From Bacteroidales bacterium UBA4243 (GTDB lineage: Bacteria > Bacteroidota > Bacteroidia > Bacteroidales > F082), in contig DGXB01000089.1 of NCBI GenBank assembly GCA_002396205.1, positions 1-50,818 of the forward strand: a stretch of 50,818 bases of DNA, given 5' to 3'. Below are positions 9,739 to 17,948 of the stretch, one piece after another; the stretch's first letter is position 1, and every line of letters begins with the position of its first letter. Position numbers and translations under genes: made by a program. The notes below the pieces were generated by a model, which saw nothing but the letters and a program-made list of their open reading frames with translations, was not told where the DNA came from and ran no database searches.

Positions 9739-10977
9739 ATGAAAGTGAAGAAGATTCTTGTTGCCGCCCTTGTGATGGTTGCGGCGGTCTCTTACGGACA
9801 GAACAACAACTACCTTGGCCAAAGCGTTTCGCCCAATGTGATTACCACTGCGGTGCCATTTGTTTCCATCTCTCCCGATGCACGCGGAGGCGCTTTGGGT
9901 GATGGAGGTGTGGCCACCGATGCCGATGTCTATTCCATGCACTACAATCCTGCCAAGTATGTCTATTTGGAGGACAAGTTCGCTGCCGGTTTGGGCTACA
10001 GTCCATGGCTGCGTAAGTTGGTTAAGGACATGAATTTGGCTTATTTGGCTTTGGCCTATAAGATCAACGACCGTTCGTCGGTGGCGGGAACCTTGCGCTA
10101 CTTCAACTGCGGCAAGATTAAGTTTACGGACATCAACAACACGTCTTTGGGTGAATACAGACCCAATGAATGGGCCCTGGACGCCACCTATTCCCGAATG
10201 CTCGGCGACTACCTTTCGGGTGCCGTGGCCGGTCGCTTCATCTTTTCGGACCTGACCCAGAACCAAGGTGACCATAGTCGCCCAGGCATTTCTGTGGCAG
10301 CCGACGTGGCCGTTTACTACAAGCGCCCCGTCGAATGGTTCAGCTCGATGGATGCCGATTTCTCATGGGGTGCAGCCATCACCAACATTGGTAGCAAGAT
10401 TACCTATAATGGCGTTTCGGACCAGCGTTTCTTCATCCCGACCACCTTGCGTGCCGGCGCTGGCTTGAAGCTTGAGCTTGACGAGTACAACTCTTTGGCT
10501 TTCACTTTGGATTTCTCCAAGCTGTTGGTGCCCACTCCGCCCATCATCGCGAGAGACGACAATGGCAATCCTATCATGAATGATGACGGAACCTATCAGA
10601 TTCTTCACGGCATGGACAACCATGTTTCGGTGGTTCAAGGCATGATCCAGTCGTTCTACGACGCTCCCGGCTATGGCTACAATTCTAACAGCGAATTGGT
10701 CCAAATCGGAAAGTTCTACGAGGAGCTTTGCGAAATCAACATTGGCGGTGGCGTTGAGTATTGGTACAACAATGTGTTTGCCGTGCGTGCCGGTTATTTC
10801 AACGAGACCGCGCTGAAGGGCAACCGCAAGTTCGTCACCTTGGGTGCAGCCTTGAAATACAACGTGTTTGGCCTGGATGTGTCTTACCTCATTCCCATCA
10901 ACACGGTGGCCGGCAGCAACCCGCTGGAAAACACGCTCCGTTTCAACCTCACCTACAGCATGGGCAAGAAGGGATGA
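9739..10977 (+). CDS. porV: PorV, outer-membrane beta-barrel of the T9SS
   Basis: 412 aa. Signal peptide MKVKKILVAALVMVAAVSYGQ is followed by VITTAVPFVSISPDARGGALGDGGVATDAD, the family N-terminus, with YNPAKYVYLEDK and a series of alternating beta strands ending LRFNLTYSMGKKG. PorV is a FadL-like outer-membrane protein. In the T9SS it binds the CTD of cargo leaving the SprA translocon and delivers it to the PorU sortase. It is placed directly after the porU pair, as in other Bacteroidetes. The length is close to that of known PorV proteins. The gap to the following lipoprotein gene is only 34 nt, so they may be co-transcribed. Confidence 0.92.
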   Translation: MKVKKILVAALVMVAAVSYGQNNNYLGQSVSPNVITTAVPFVSISPDARGGALGDGGVATDADVYSMHYNPAKYVYLEDKFAAGLGYSPWLRKLVKDMNLAYLALAYKINDRSSVAGTLRYFNCGKIKFTDINNTSLGEYRPNEWALDATYSRMLGDYLSGAVAGRFIFSDLTQNQGDHSRPGISVAADVAVYYKRPVEWFSSMDADFSWGAAITNIGSKITYNGVSDQRFFIPTTLRAGAGLKLELDEYNSLAFTLDFSKLLVPTPPIIARDDNGNPIMNDDGTYQILHGMDNHVSVVQGMIQSFYDAPGYGYNSNSELVQIGKFYEELCEINIGGGVEYWYNNVFAVRAGYFNETALKGNRKFVTLGAALKYNVFGLDVSYLIPINTVAGSNPLENTLRFNLTYSMGKKG

Positions 10978-11011
10978 TAGATTGTTGTTAAACCACTTAT
11001 AGCTAATTATA

Positions 11012-11371
11012 ATGAAAAAGATATTGCCTCTTTTGGTGTTGGTCATGTTCGCTCTGGCTGGCTGTCATAATGCCCCGGCGTCCTATGAAATGGCTGATAG
11101 CCCGCGTCAACTTATCCCTAACGCTGAGAAATTTGTCAACCAAGTGGTCAAGGACTCAAAGCATTACAAGGCCGAAGATTGGGACGTGGCCATCAGTCAG
11201 TTCGTGTCGATGAGCAAGAACTATGTGGAGTATGGCCCGCAGCTGACGCAAGATGATCGGATGAAGTACAACAACATTCGCATGGATTTCATGAGTGCCG
11301 TCGATGCCACCGGCAATGAGGATTTGGCTCTTCGAGTCAAGGAGGCGTATGCCAACGTCATTGGCAAATGA
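11012..11371 (+). CDS. Small lipoprotein downstream of porV
   Basis: 119 aa. MKKILPLLVLVMFALAGCHN is a lipoprotein signal with the lipobox Cys near residue 18. The mature part is a short, mostly helical, charged domain (AEKFVNQVVKDSKHYKAEDWDVAISQF). It resembles small Bacteroidales lipoproteins annotated as DUF6565, but I am not certain of that name. It is 34 nt after porV on the same strand and probably in the same transcript. A role in the T9SS or envelope is only suggested by position. Confidence 0.75.
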   Translation: MKKILPLLVLVMFALAGCHNAPASYEMADSPRQLIPNAEKFVNQVVKDSKHYKAEDWDVAISQFVSMSKNYVEYGPQLTQDDRMKYNNIRMDFMSAVDATGNEDLALRVKEAYANVIGK

Positions 11372-11373
11372 GT

Positions 11374-11389
11374 TTCCCTTATTAGGGAA
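11374..11389. terminator. Small hairpin between convergent genes
   Basis: TTCCCT-tatt-AGGGAA sits between the stop codons of the lipoprotein gene (+) and the glycosyltransferase (-), and overlaps the latter's stop codon. It could serve as a weak bidirectional terminator. The T-tracts on both sides are poor. Confidence 0.35.
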
Positions 11390-12551
11390 TGATAATCATT
11401 TTCGTTTTGTAAATCAATTTGTTGTATCTGTCTAAGACTTCGCCGACGACATCTTCCCACGAGCGGACGATGCTGTGTGAGGCTTGAACTCCTACTTTGT
11501 GTACGCGTTCGGGGTCGTGAATCAGTTCGCGGAGGCGGCTGGCGAAGGCGTCCAGGTCGTTGGGAATGAGAAAACCGTTCTCGTTGTCGGTCAGGATGGA
11601 GGCTGCCGTGGCACCTTCGATCATGACGGCAGGGGTGTGCAAAGCAGCGGCTTCGCGAACCACAAGCGGCGCATTGTCGTAGAGCGAAGGGAAAAGGAAC
11701 AGGTCGGCGGCGGCATAGTATCGTGTGATGGCTTCGCGCTCGGTCAGTGTGCCGACAAAGGTGACGCACTTGTCGAGGCCCTTTTCTGCCACCAGCTCCT
11801 TCATGGCATCGGCGGCATAGCCGTTGCCGACGAAGAACATCCTGAAAGGCGTGTCCTTGATCTTCTCAAGGGCATCGATGATGAAACGGACGTTCTTCTG
11901 CCAAATGTGCTGCCCGACAAAGAGGAAGACGAAGTCGTCGGGGGCGATGCCTAATGCCTTTCTTGCCTCAACGAAATAGGCCTCGGGATAGTCGGCCACG
12001 AGGTCGCTGCCATTGTCGACAACCTCCACATGCCCTTTGTAGCCGTATTCCTTAATCACTTCTTTCACAGAGGCTTGCGGTACCCAAACCTCGTCGGCAC
12101 GCTCGTAGAAGTTGATGATGCGCTTGACGATTTGGTCGACTACGGCTTTCGATGGGATGTTTTGGCTGAAGTCGTCGCGGTATTTGGAATGGAACGTGGC
12201 TACCATCGGGATGTTGAGTTTCTTGGCGACGTTGGCCGCAGCCCAACCCGCAGTGAAGGGCGAATGCGCATGGACGATCTTGAATGGCCGCTTCGAGATT
12301 TTGGCTAAGAAAGCGGGGTCGATGTCGGCAATGCCGGTGACGTAGGGCTTGCGGAAGGGGATGGGCACCGAAAAATAGTCCAGCACCTCATAGTCGTATT
12401 GCTTGTAGTCGGCTCCGGGCACGTTGGGCGTGATGACCGACACGCCGCCCACTTTTTTCTGCATCCAGTAGGCGTAGTTCTGAACGCATACCGACACACC
12501 GTCCATCACGGGCGGGAAACTTTCGTTGAAAAGTCCGATGTTCGATTTCAT
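11382..12551 (-). CDS. GT4-family glycosyltransferase
   Basis: 389 aa with a two-domain GT-B layout. The N-terminal acceptor domain starts IGLFNESFPPVMDGVSVCVQNYA, a glycine-poor variant of the usual loop, and includes VHAHSPFTAGWAA and VATFHSKYRDDF. The C-terminal nucleotide-sugar domain has FVGQHIWQKNVRFIIDAL and the motif FPSLYDNAPLVVREAAALHTP, whose last Glu is typical of GT4. The N-terminal sequence resembles diacylglycerol glucosyltransferases, so a membrane glycolipid product is plausible, but the acceptor cannot be read from the sequence. It stands alone on the minus strand, facing the porV group and divergent from the reductase operon. Confidence 0.82.
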   Translation of the reverse strand: MKSNIGLFNESFPPVMDGVSVCVQNYAYWMQKKVGGVSVITPNVPGADYKQYDYEVLDYFSVPIPFRKPYVTGIADIDPAFLAKISKRPFKIVHAHSPFTAGWAAANVAKKLNIPMVATFHSKYRDDFSQNIPSKAVVDQIVKRIINFYERADEVWVPQASVKEVIKEYGYKGHVEVVDNGSDLVADYPEAYFVEARKALGIAPDDFVFLFVGQHIWQKNVRFIIDALEKIKDTPFRMFFVGNGYAADAMKELVAEKGLDKCVTFVGTLTEREAITRYYAAADLFLFPSLYDNAPLVVREAAALHTPAVMIEGATAASILTDNENGFLIPNDLDAFASRLRELIHDPERVHKVGVQASHSIVRSWEDVVGEVLDRYNKLIYKTKMIIIP

Positions 12552-12673
12552 GGTTCTGATTTTTGCCGCAAAATTACGGAAAACTTTACATTCTGTTAAG
12601 GGTTCAAGACATCGTTACGGATAATTATTTCGGCTTTTTGTTGAAAAGTATGTGTGGTGAAGCGGTTTTTCCC

Positions 12674-12681
12674 TATTTTTG
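12674..12681 (+). promoter_or_regulatory. -7 box of the reductase operon
   Basis: TATTTTTG matches TAnnTTTG. It lies 18 nt before the ATG at 12700 and overlaps a potential TTG start at 12679, so the ATG is the better start. No well-placed TTG -33 element was found. Confidence 0.5.
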
Positions 12682-12699
12682 AAACTCATTTCCAATGCA

Positions 12700-13467
12700 A
12701 TGTCCATTCATTATTTCAACATTTTCCTGATCGTCATGGCAGTGGTGGCCGTGGTGGTTTTCGTGAGCCTCTTCTTTGTGGATGCGGGCTATGGCAAGTT
12801 CTATAACCAGAAATGGGGACCTGTCGTCAACAACAAGGTGGGCTGGGTGCTGATGGAAGTGCCTGTGTTCATCGCCATGCTGTTGCTGTGGTTCTTTTCC
12901 GACCGTCGCGACGACTTGGTGCGATTGGCTTTCCTCTTTTTGTTTGAGTTGCACTACATCCAACGATCGTTTGTGTTCCCGTTCCGAATGCGAGGCCACA
13001 GTGTCATGCCGATTTCCATCGTCTTGATGGGCGTGACGTTCAATGTGCTGAATGCCTTGATGCAGGGTGGCTGGATTTTCTATGTTTCGCCCAAGGATTA
13101 TTATCCCGCCGACTGGCTCACCGACCCTCGATTTATTACGGGCTTCATCGTTTTCATCATAGGGATGTACGTCAATATCTCAAGCGATGACATCATCCGC
13201 AACCTGCGAAAGGAGGGCGACACCAACCATTACCTGCCCAAGGAGGGCATGTTCCGCTACGTCACTTCGGCCAACTATTTCGGCGAGTTTGTCGAATGGG
13301 TCGGTTTTGCCATACTCACCTGGTCGTGGGCTGGCGCGATTTTTGCCCTGTGGACTTTCGCCAACCTTGGACCTCGTGCCGACCATATCTACAAACGCTA
13401 TCAGGAAGAGTTTGGCGACGAACTCGACACGAAGAAAGTCAAGAGAATCATACCTTTTATATATTGA
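12700..13467 (+). CDS. Steroid 5-alpha-reductase-like membrane protein (SRD5A family)
   Basis: 255 aa from ATG 12700. It is a polytopic membrane protein with the SRD5A signature: MEVP (Glu53, matching the family's substrate-binding Glu), HYIQRSFVFPFRMRG (Tyr86), then MYVNISSDDIIRNLRKEG, FRYVTSANYFGEFVEW, TWSWAGAIFALWTFANLGPRA and a C-terminal IIPFIY. These NADPH- and substrate-contacting motifs are essentially complete. The family reduces the delta-4 double bond of 3-ketosteroids. Related genes in gut Bacteroidales have been linked to 5-alpha reduction of bile-acid intermediates. It is the first gene of a tight operon, with a 3-nt gap to the flavoprotein gene. The actual substrate is inferred. 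Confidence 0.85.
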   Translation: MSIHYFNIFLIVMAVVAVVVFVSLFFVDAGYGKFYNQKWGPVVNNKVGWVLMEVPVFIAMLLLWFFSDRRDDLVRLAFLFLFELHYIQRSFVFPFRMRGHSVMPISIVLMGVTFNVLNALMQGGWIFYVSPKDYYPADWLTDPRFITGFIVFIIGMYVNISSDDIIRNLRKEGDTNHYLPKEGMFRYVTSANYFGEFVEWVGFAILTWSWAGAIFALWTFANLGPRADHIYKRYQEEFGDELDTKKVKRIIPFIY

Positions 13468-13470
13468 CCT

Positions 13471-14706
13471 ATGGAAAACTCAATCATATTCACGCCTTGC
13501 GAGATTGGACCTATCACGCTGCGCAACAGGGTGATACGCTCGGCTGCCTTTGAGAATATGGCCTATGGAAACCGTCCGTCCGACGATTTGTTCAACTATC
13601 ATACCGCTGTGGCACGGGGTGGAGTGGGCATGACGACGGTGGCCTATGCTGCCGTCAGCCAGTCGGGACTGTCGTTCAACGGCCAACTGTGGATGCGCGA
13701 GGAAATCGTCCCCGACCTGAAACGGCTCACTGATGCGGTGCATTCCTACGGCGCCAAGGCTTCCATCCAATTGGGCCATTGCGGCAACATGACCCACCGC
13801 TCCACCTGTGGCTGTATGCCTGTGGGTGCTTCGGGTGGATTCAACCTCTATTCGCCGACATTCGTCAGGAAACTGAGAAAATCAGAGATTTACGAGTTGG
13901 TTCTCGATTTCGGCAAGGCCGTCACTCTGGCACGCAAGGCGGGCTTCGATTGTGTTGAGATCCATGCCGGACACGGCTATCTCATCAGCCAGTTCCTGTC
14001 TCCCTATACCAACCATCGTTGCGATGAGTTTGGCGGGGTCTTGGACAACAGGATGCGTTTCATGAAACTCGTCATCGAGGAAGTGATGCGCGCAGCGGGC
14101 CATGATATGGCCGTGGTGGTCAAGATGAATATGCACGATGGCTTCAATAAAGGCATGGACAAGGACGATTGCATTATTGTGGCTAAGGAGCTGGAAAAAC
14201 TTGGCGTTCATGCACTTGTGTTGTCGGCGGGCTTCGTCAGCAAGGCCCCGATGGAGGTGATGCGAGGCGCGATGCCGCTCAAGACGTTGCGTTATTACAT
14301 GGACCCGAAGAAGTTCTGGTGGCTTAAGGCTGGACTGGCGCTTTTCGGTCGCAAGCTGATTCCGACGGTGCCCTTTAGCGAAGGCTATTTCCTGGAAGAG
14401 GCAAAGGAGTTTCGCGCCGCGCTGAAGCTGCCTTTGATTTATGTGGGCGGAATGGTTTCTCGCGAGAAGATGGAAGAGGTGCTTGGTTCGGGCTTCGTGG
14501 CCTTGCAGATGGCCCGTGCCTTGATCAACGACACCGACTTTGTCAACAAGCTGCATAGCGGCGAACTGACGCGCAGCGAATGCAAGCACTCCAACTATTG
14601 CATCGGACGAATGTACACGCTCGACATGAAGTGCCACCATTGCGTCGACGAGGAACTACCCAAGGCGATTCAAAAGGAAATCAAGAAAGCGGAGAAGAAG
14701 CAATGA
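13471..14706 (+). CDS. Old Yellow Enzyme-family NADH:flavin oxidoreductase
   Basis: 411 aa, single FMN-binding TIM barrel. ITLRNRVIRSAAFENMA is the OYE N-terminus. HAGHGYLISQFLSPYTNHR carries the active-site pair His165/His168 and Tyr170, and DEFGG follows. A C-terminal Cys cluster (Cx5C...CxxC in CKHSNYC...KCHHC) resembles the Fe-S region of BaiCD/dienoyl-CoA-reductase relatives, but spacing is unusual and the FAD domain of the long relatives is absent. OYE proteins reduce activated C=C bonds; in gut steroid clusters this type acts as delta-4-3-ketosteroid 5-beta-reductase. It overlaps the following SDR gene by 4 nt. A 5-beta-reductase role is inferred from the neighbours. Confidence 0.85.
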   Translation: MENSIIFTPCEIGPITLRNRVIRSAAFENMAYGNRPSDDLFNYHTAVARGGVGMTTVAYAAVSQSGLSFNGQLWMREEIVPDLKRLTDAVHSYGAKASIQLGHCGNMTHRSTCGCMPVGASGGFNLYSPTFVRKLRKSEIYELVLDFGKAVTLARKAGFDCVEIHAGHGYLISQFLSPYTNHRCDEFGGVLDNRMRFMKLVIEEVMRAAGHDMAVVVKMNMHDGFNKGMDKDDCIIVAKELEKLGVHALVLSAGFVSKAPMEVMRGAMPLKTLRYYMDPKKFWWLKAGLALFGRKLIPTVPFSEGYFLEEAKEFRAALKLPLIYVGGMVSREKMEEVLGSGFVALQMARALINDTDFVNKLHSGELTRSECKHSNYCIGRMYTLDMKCHHCVDEELPKAIQKEIKKAEKKQ

Positions 14707-15542
14707 ACGTCAAAAAAAGGTTGAAACGGTTTGAGGAAGCCCACGGGCATCAGCCTTGGGCTTTGGTGACAGGCGGAAGCTCTGGCATGGGCTTGGAGTT
14801 TGCGCGACAGTTGGCCGAAATGGGCTGCAACTTGTTGTTGGTCAGCAACCAAAAGGAAGAATTGGAGAAGGTCGCACGAGAATTGCAAACCGAACACATC
14901 CAAGTGATTCCGCACTTCCAAGATTTGGCTACCGAGACTGCTGCCGAGGAACTGTTTGCCTTTTGCCAAGCCGAGCATATTCAAATCGACATCCTCATCA
15001 ACAATGCGGGCATGTTCTTCTTTGAGGAACTGACACCTGAAAATGAGGCAAAAGCGTTGACAATGATGCGTTTGCATAACCTTACCCCGACACGGCTTTG
15101 CATCCTTTTTGGTGACGAGATGAAACGACGCGGCTACGGATACCTTATTAATATGTCGTCGATGGCGGCCAAGTTGCCCTGTCCGGGCATTACGATTTAT
15201 GCGGCCACGAAAGCCTACCTGAAAAGCTTTGGCAAGTCGCTCTATTTCGAGATGCGGCCTTACAACGTCGGGGTGACCACGGTGTGCCCTGGTGCCATTG
15301 CGACACCGCTTTACAGATTGAAACCTGATTTGTTGCGTCTTGGCGTGAAGATCGGGCTGATTGGCACGCCGCAATGGTTGGTACGAAAAGCATTGAAAGG
15401 CATGATGCGCAGGAAAAGGGTGGTGAAACCTGGATTCATGAATGTGTATCTGCCTCCTTTGATTGCCATTTTGCCGCATGGATTGGTTGGTGGGATATGG
15501 AATAAAATCCTGAAAACCAATACGATGCAACAAAACAAATAA
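14703..15542 (+). CDS. Short-chain dehydrogenase/reductase (candidate hydroxysteroid dehydrogenase)
   Basis: 279 aa. Classical SDR: cofactor motif TGGSSGMG (residues 23-30), NNAG (100-103), catalytic Ser153, Tyr166 and Lys170 in YAATK, then CPGAIATP. The C-terminus (LPPLIAILPHGLVGGI) is hydrophobic and may be a membrane-associating tail. The ATG overlaps the preceding stop as ATGA, so translation is coupled. Together with the 5-alpha-reductase-like and OYE genes this reproduces the gene content of gut 5AR/5BR/3-beta-HSDH clusters, which makes a 3-hydroxysteroid dehydrogenase role reasonable. A general ketoacyl or lipid reductase is the alternative. Confidence 0.85.
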   Translation: MNVKKRLKRFEEAHGHQPWALVTGGSSGMGLEFARQLAEMGCNLLLVSNQKEELEKVARELQTEHIQVIPHFQDLATETAAEELFAFCQAEHIQIDILINNAGMFFFEELTPENEAKALTMMRLHNLTPTRLCILFGDEMKRRGYGYLINMSSMAAKLPCPGITIYAATKAYLKSFGKSLYFEMRPYNVGVTTVCPGAIATPLYRLKPDLLRLGVKIGLIGTPQWLVRKALKGMMRRKRVVKPGFMNVYLPPLIAILPHGLVGGIWNKILKTNTMQQNK

Positions 15543-15583
15543 ACATTTCGGCAATCGGCAATCCAATATTTCAATCTTTTTCC

Positions 15584-15591
15584 TATTTTTG
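15584..15591 (+). promoter_or_regulatory. -7 box upstream of the DUF5606 gene
   Basis: TATTTTTG (TAnnTTTG) followed by CA, identical in context to the porV box. It lies 36 nt before the ATG at 15628. It overlaps an upstream in-frame TTG (15589), which argues against that codon as start. Confidence 0.5.
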
Positions 15592-15627
15592 CAGCCGCTT
15601 TTAAAACTAACAACAACATTTTTGACT

Positions 15628-16077
15628 ATGGATTTAAGTAAGATTGTATCAATATCAGGCAAACCTGGACTTTATATCATTAAGTCTCAAGCCGTTGGAA
15701 GAATTATCGTTGAATCGGTCGTTGATGGCAAGTGCATTCCGGCCTTTGCCCGCGACCGCATGAGTTCGCTCGAAGAGATTTCCATTTTCTCCACCGATGA
15801 TGACCGCCCGCTGAAGGAGGTCTTCATGATGATTCACGACAAGATGGGCGACAAGGTTGACTTCGACTGGAAGAAGGCCTCGAATGACCAACTGCGCGAG
15901 AAGTTCGCCCTTGTGATGCCTGACTACGACGAGGATGCCGTCTATCCATCCGACATGAAGAAGGTGTTCCAATGGTATCAGATGCTGAACGACAAAGGTT
16001 TGCTCGATTTCACCGTCGAGGAAGAAAAACCTCAGGACGAAGCTCCTGAAGCCGAAGCCGAAACGAAACAAGAGTGA
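15628..16077 (+). CDS. DUF5606-type conserved protein
   Basis: 149 aa from ATG 15628 (MDLSKIVSISGKPGLYIIKS). The N-terminal half, with SGKPGLY and a beta-rich pattern, matches the Bacteroidetes DUF5606 family. The C-terminal half is helical (MKKVFQWYQMLNDKGLL) and ends in a Glu/Ala-rich acidic tail (residues about 133-149). No catalytic motif, signal peptide or membrane segment is visible, so it is probably cytosolic. Its function is unknown. It has its own -7 box and is followed by a strong terminator, so it appears monocistronic. Confidence 0.8.
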   Translation: MDLSKIVSISGKPGLYIIKSQAVGRIIVESVVDGKCIPAFARDRMSSLEEISIFSTDDDRPLKEVFMMIHDKMGDKVDFDWKKASNDQLREKFALVMPDYDEDAVYPSDMKKVFQWYQMLNDKGLLDFTVEEEKPQDEAPEAEAETKQE

Positions 16078-16102
16078 TTTTTCATAGGATATTTTGATTG
16101 GT

Positions 16103-16126
16103 AGCCGCATTTTTGCGGCTTTTTTT
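16103..16126 (+). terminator. Rho-independent terminator of the DUF5606 gene
   Basis: AGCCGCA (16103-16109), loop TTTT, TGCGGCT (16114-16120), followed by six T. Perfect 7-bp stem and U-tract, 25 nt after the stop codon. Confidence 0.9.
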
Positions 16127-16127
16127 G

Positions 16128-16135
16128 TACCTTTG
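16128..16135 (+). promoter_or_regulatory. -7 box of the pyrK-pyrD operon
   Basis: TACCTTTG matches TAnnTTTG, directly after the terminator T-tract and 20 nt before the pyrK ATG at 16156. The GTG at 16135 overlaps the box and is unlikely to be the start. Confidence 0.5.
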
Positions 16136-16155
16136 TGGCACTAAATCCAGTTCTA

Positions 16156-16917
16156 ATGAAGCAGGTTACAGACTTTATTTTGGTCGAAAAGCGAGACTAT
16201 GGTCGTTCGGTTTTGCTTCGGCTTCGTGCAGAAACGACTTTGCCAGACATCGTGCCAGGTCAGTTTGTGCAGGTGCGCGTCGATGGCTCCCCGAACACCT
16301 ATTTGCGCCGTCCCATTTCCATTCACGATGTGGATTTCGGGAACAATGAAATCACGCTGCTTGTTCAGCAAGTGGGCGAGGGCACACGACACCTTGCTGC
16401 TGCCAAGGAAGGTGACATTATTAATGTGGTGTTGCCTTTGGGCAATGGCTTCTCGTTCCCTGAGAAAGGGGAGAGGTGCCTGCTTGTTGGCGGCGGCATC
16501 GGTATTGCGCCTTTGTATTTTTTCGCCAAGGTGCTGGGCAAGAAAGGGATTCAACCCGTTCTGCTTTTGGGCGGGAAAACTGAAACCGACTTGATTCGTT
16601 TGGCTGATTATCAGCAACTTGGCGATGCTTTTGTTACAACCGAGGACGGCTCTCTTGGCGAGAAGGGTTTTGTAACGATGCACTCAGTGTGGACTGAACG
16701 CCAATTCGACAAGATTTATGTATGCGGTCCCAAGCCGATGATGAAAGCCGTGGCGAAATTGGCAGCTGAAACAGACGCTTGGTGTGAGGTTTCGCTCGAA
16801 AACCTGATGGCCTGTGGCCTTGGCGCTTGCTTGTGCTGCGTTGAGGACACGGTCGATGGCCATGTCTGTGTCTGCAAGGAAGGACCTGTATTTAACACAA
16901 GGAGGTTGAAATGGTGA
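16156..16917 (+). CDS. pyrK: Dihydroorotate dehydrogenase electron-transfer subunit PyrK
   Basis: 253 aa from ATG 16156. Ferredoxin-reductase fold: FAD-binding LRRPISIHD, then the NAD-binding LLVGGGIGIAPLYF and YVCGPKPMMKAV. The C-terminal 2Fe-2S cysteines lie in MACGLGACLCC and CVCKEGPVF. PyrK passes electrons from the FMN of PyrD to NAD+ in class 1B dihydroorotate dehydrogenase (pyrimidine synthesis, cytosol). It overlaps pyrD by 7 nt, which fits an obligate heterotetramer. Length is normal for the family. Confidence 0.95.
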   Translation: MKQVTDFILVEKRDYGRSVLLRLRAETTLPDIVPGQFVQVRVDGSPNTYLRRPISIHDVDFGNNEITLLVQQVGEGTRHLAAAKEGDIINVVLPLGNGFSFPEKGERCLLVGGGIGIAPLYFFAKVLGKKGIQPVLLLGGKTETDLIRLADYQQLGDAFVTTEDGSLGEKGFVTMHSVWTERQFDKIYVCGPKPMMKAVAKLAAETDAWCEVSLENLMACGLGACLCCVEDTVDGHVCVCKEGPVFNTRRLKW

Positions 16918-17825
16918 ACACTACGATAGATTTGGGTCGCGGCCTGGTGCTGCGCAATCCCGTGATGACGGCTTCGGGCACTTTCGGTTATGGCGAAGAA
17001 TACACCGATTTCGTCGATTTGGCCCAACTTGGCGGCATCATTGTGAAAGGCACAACGCTGCATCCACGCGAAGGCAATCCTTATCCCCGCATGGCCGAAA
17101 CGCCTTCGGGAATGCTCAATTGCGTTGGATTGCAAAACAAAGGCGTTCAGTATTTTATCGATACGATTTATCCGCGCATCAAGGACTTCGATACCAATGT
17201 GTTGCTCAATCTTTCGGGTTCTACTTTGGAGGATTATGTGAAGGGCGCGGAGATGGTGAACGAGTTGGAGAAGTTACCTGCCATTGAGTTGAACGTTTCG
17301 TGTCCTAATGTCAAACAAGGCGGTATGGCTTTCGGCGTGACCACCACTGGCATCTCGCAAGTCGTTTCCGAAGTCCGTAAAGTATATCATAAGCACCTCA
17401 TGGTCAAGCTTTCGCCGAATGTGACCAACATCGCCGAGATTGCCTTGGCAGCCGAAGCAGCCGGTGCCGATTCGGTGTCGCTCATCAACACGCTGATGGG
17501 AATGGCCATTGATGCGGAGAAACGTAAACCGAAATTGAGTGTTATAACAGGTGGACTTTCAGGAGCTTGCGTTAAACCAGTCGCTTTGCGCATGGTGTGG
17601 CAGGTGGCCAAGGCGGTTAAGATTCCTGTGGTTGGCTTGGGCGGCATCAGTAATGCCACCGATGCCGTTGAGTTTATGCTCGCTGGTGCTTCTGCCATCG
17701 AAATCGGTACGGCCAATTTCATCGATCCAGCCGTTTCCGCAAAGGTGGCCGTCGGGATAACAGACTATTGTAAACGATTTGGTTTCCAAAGCGTTATTGA
17801 ATTAATTGGGGCGCTTGAATGCTAA
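16911..17825 (+). CDS. pyrD: Dihydroorotate dehydrogenase class 1B catalytic subunit PyrD
   Basis: 304 aa. FMN TIM-barrel: NPVMTASGTFGYG near the N-terminus, IELNVSCPNVKQGG with the class 1B catalytic Cys131, VKLSPN, and the FMN-phosphate region PVVGLGGISNATDAVEF and GASAIEIGTANF. It oxidises dihydroorotate to orotate with PyrK as the partner that passes electrons to NAD+. The stop is immediately followed by a long palindrome with a T-tract, which can act as its terminator. Confidence 0.95.
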   Translation: MVNTTIDLGRGLVLRNPVMTASGTFGYGEEYTDFVDLAQLGGIIVKGTTLHPREGNPYPRMAETPSGMLNCVGLQNKGVQYFIDTIYPRIKDFDTNVLLNLSGSTLEDYVKGAEMVNELEKLPAIELNVSCPNVKQGGMAFGVTTTGISQVVSEVRKVYHKHLMVKLSPNVTNIAEIALAAEAAGADSVSLINTLMGMAIDAEKRKPKLSVITGGLSGACVKPVALRMVWQVAKAVKIPVVGLGGISNATDAVEFMLAGASAIEIGTANFIDPAVSAKVAVGITDYCKRFGFQSVIELIGALEC

Positions 17826-17858
17826 AGTAACGGCCATTACCGTAATGGCTATTACTTT
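17824..17858. repeat. ATTAC/GTAAT palindrome, copy A (also pyrD terminator)
   Basis: Two 17-bp arms (17824-17840 and 17842-17858) around a single C, 15 of 17 pairs matching. Each arm contains a GTAA..ATTAC unit. The hairpin begins at the pyrD stop codon and is followed by T-rich sequence, so it looks like an intrinsic terminator. Its sequence recurs twice more around the ATPase gene (17905-17945, 19302-19340), which a plain terminator would not require. Confidence 0.75.
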
Positions 17859-17874
17859 TTTTTGTTGAAAACAC

Positions 17875-17903
17875 TTGCGTTTCCAGAAAAATGCGTACTT
17901 TTG
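17875..17903 (+). promoter_or_regulatory. Promoter of the ATPase-nuclease gene
   Basis: TTG (17875-17877), 18-nt spacer, TACTTTTG (17896-17903): a good fit to the Bacteroidetes TTG/TAnnTTTG promoter. It lies between palindrome copies A and B and places copy B in the 5' leader. Confidence 0.7.
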
Positions 17904-17904
17904 C

Positions 17905-17945
17905 AAAATGGTAATGACGATTACCGTAATTCTAATTACTATTTT
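17905..17945. repeat. ATTAC/GTAAT palindrome, copy B (5' leader of ATPase gene)
   Basis: Arms 17905-17924 and 17926-17945 around a central C, 16 of 20 pairs matching, with the core GTAATGACGATTAC / GTAATTCTAATTAC. It starts just after the -7 box and ends 3 nt before the ATG, so it fills the leader. It could be an operator or an RNA hairpin that masks translation initiation. Confidence 0.75.
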
Positions 17946-17948
17946 GCC

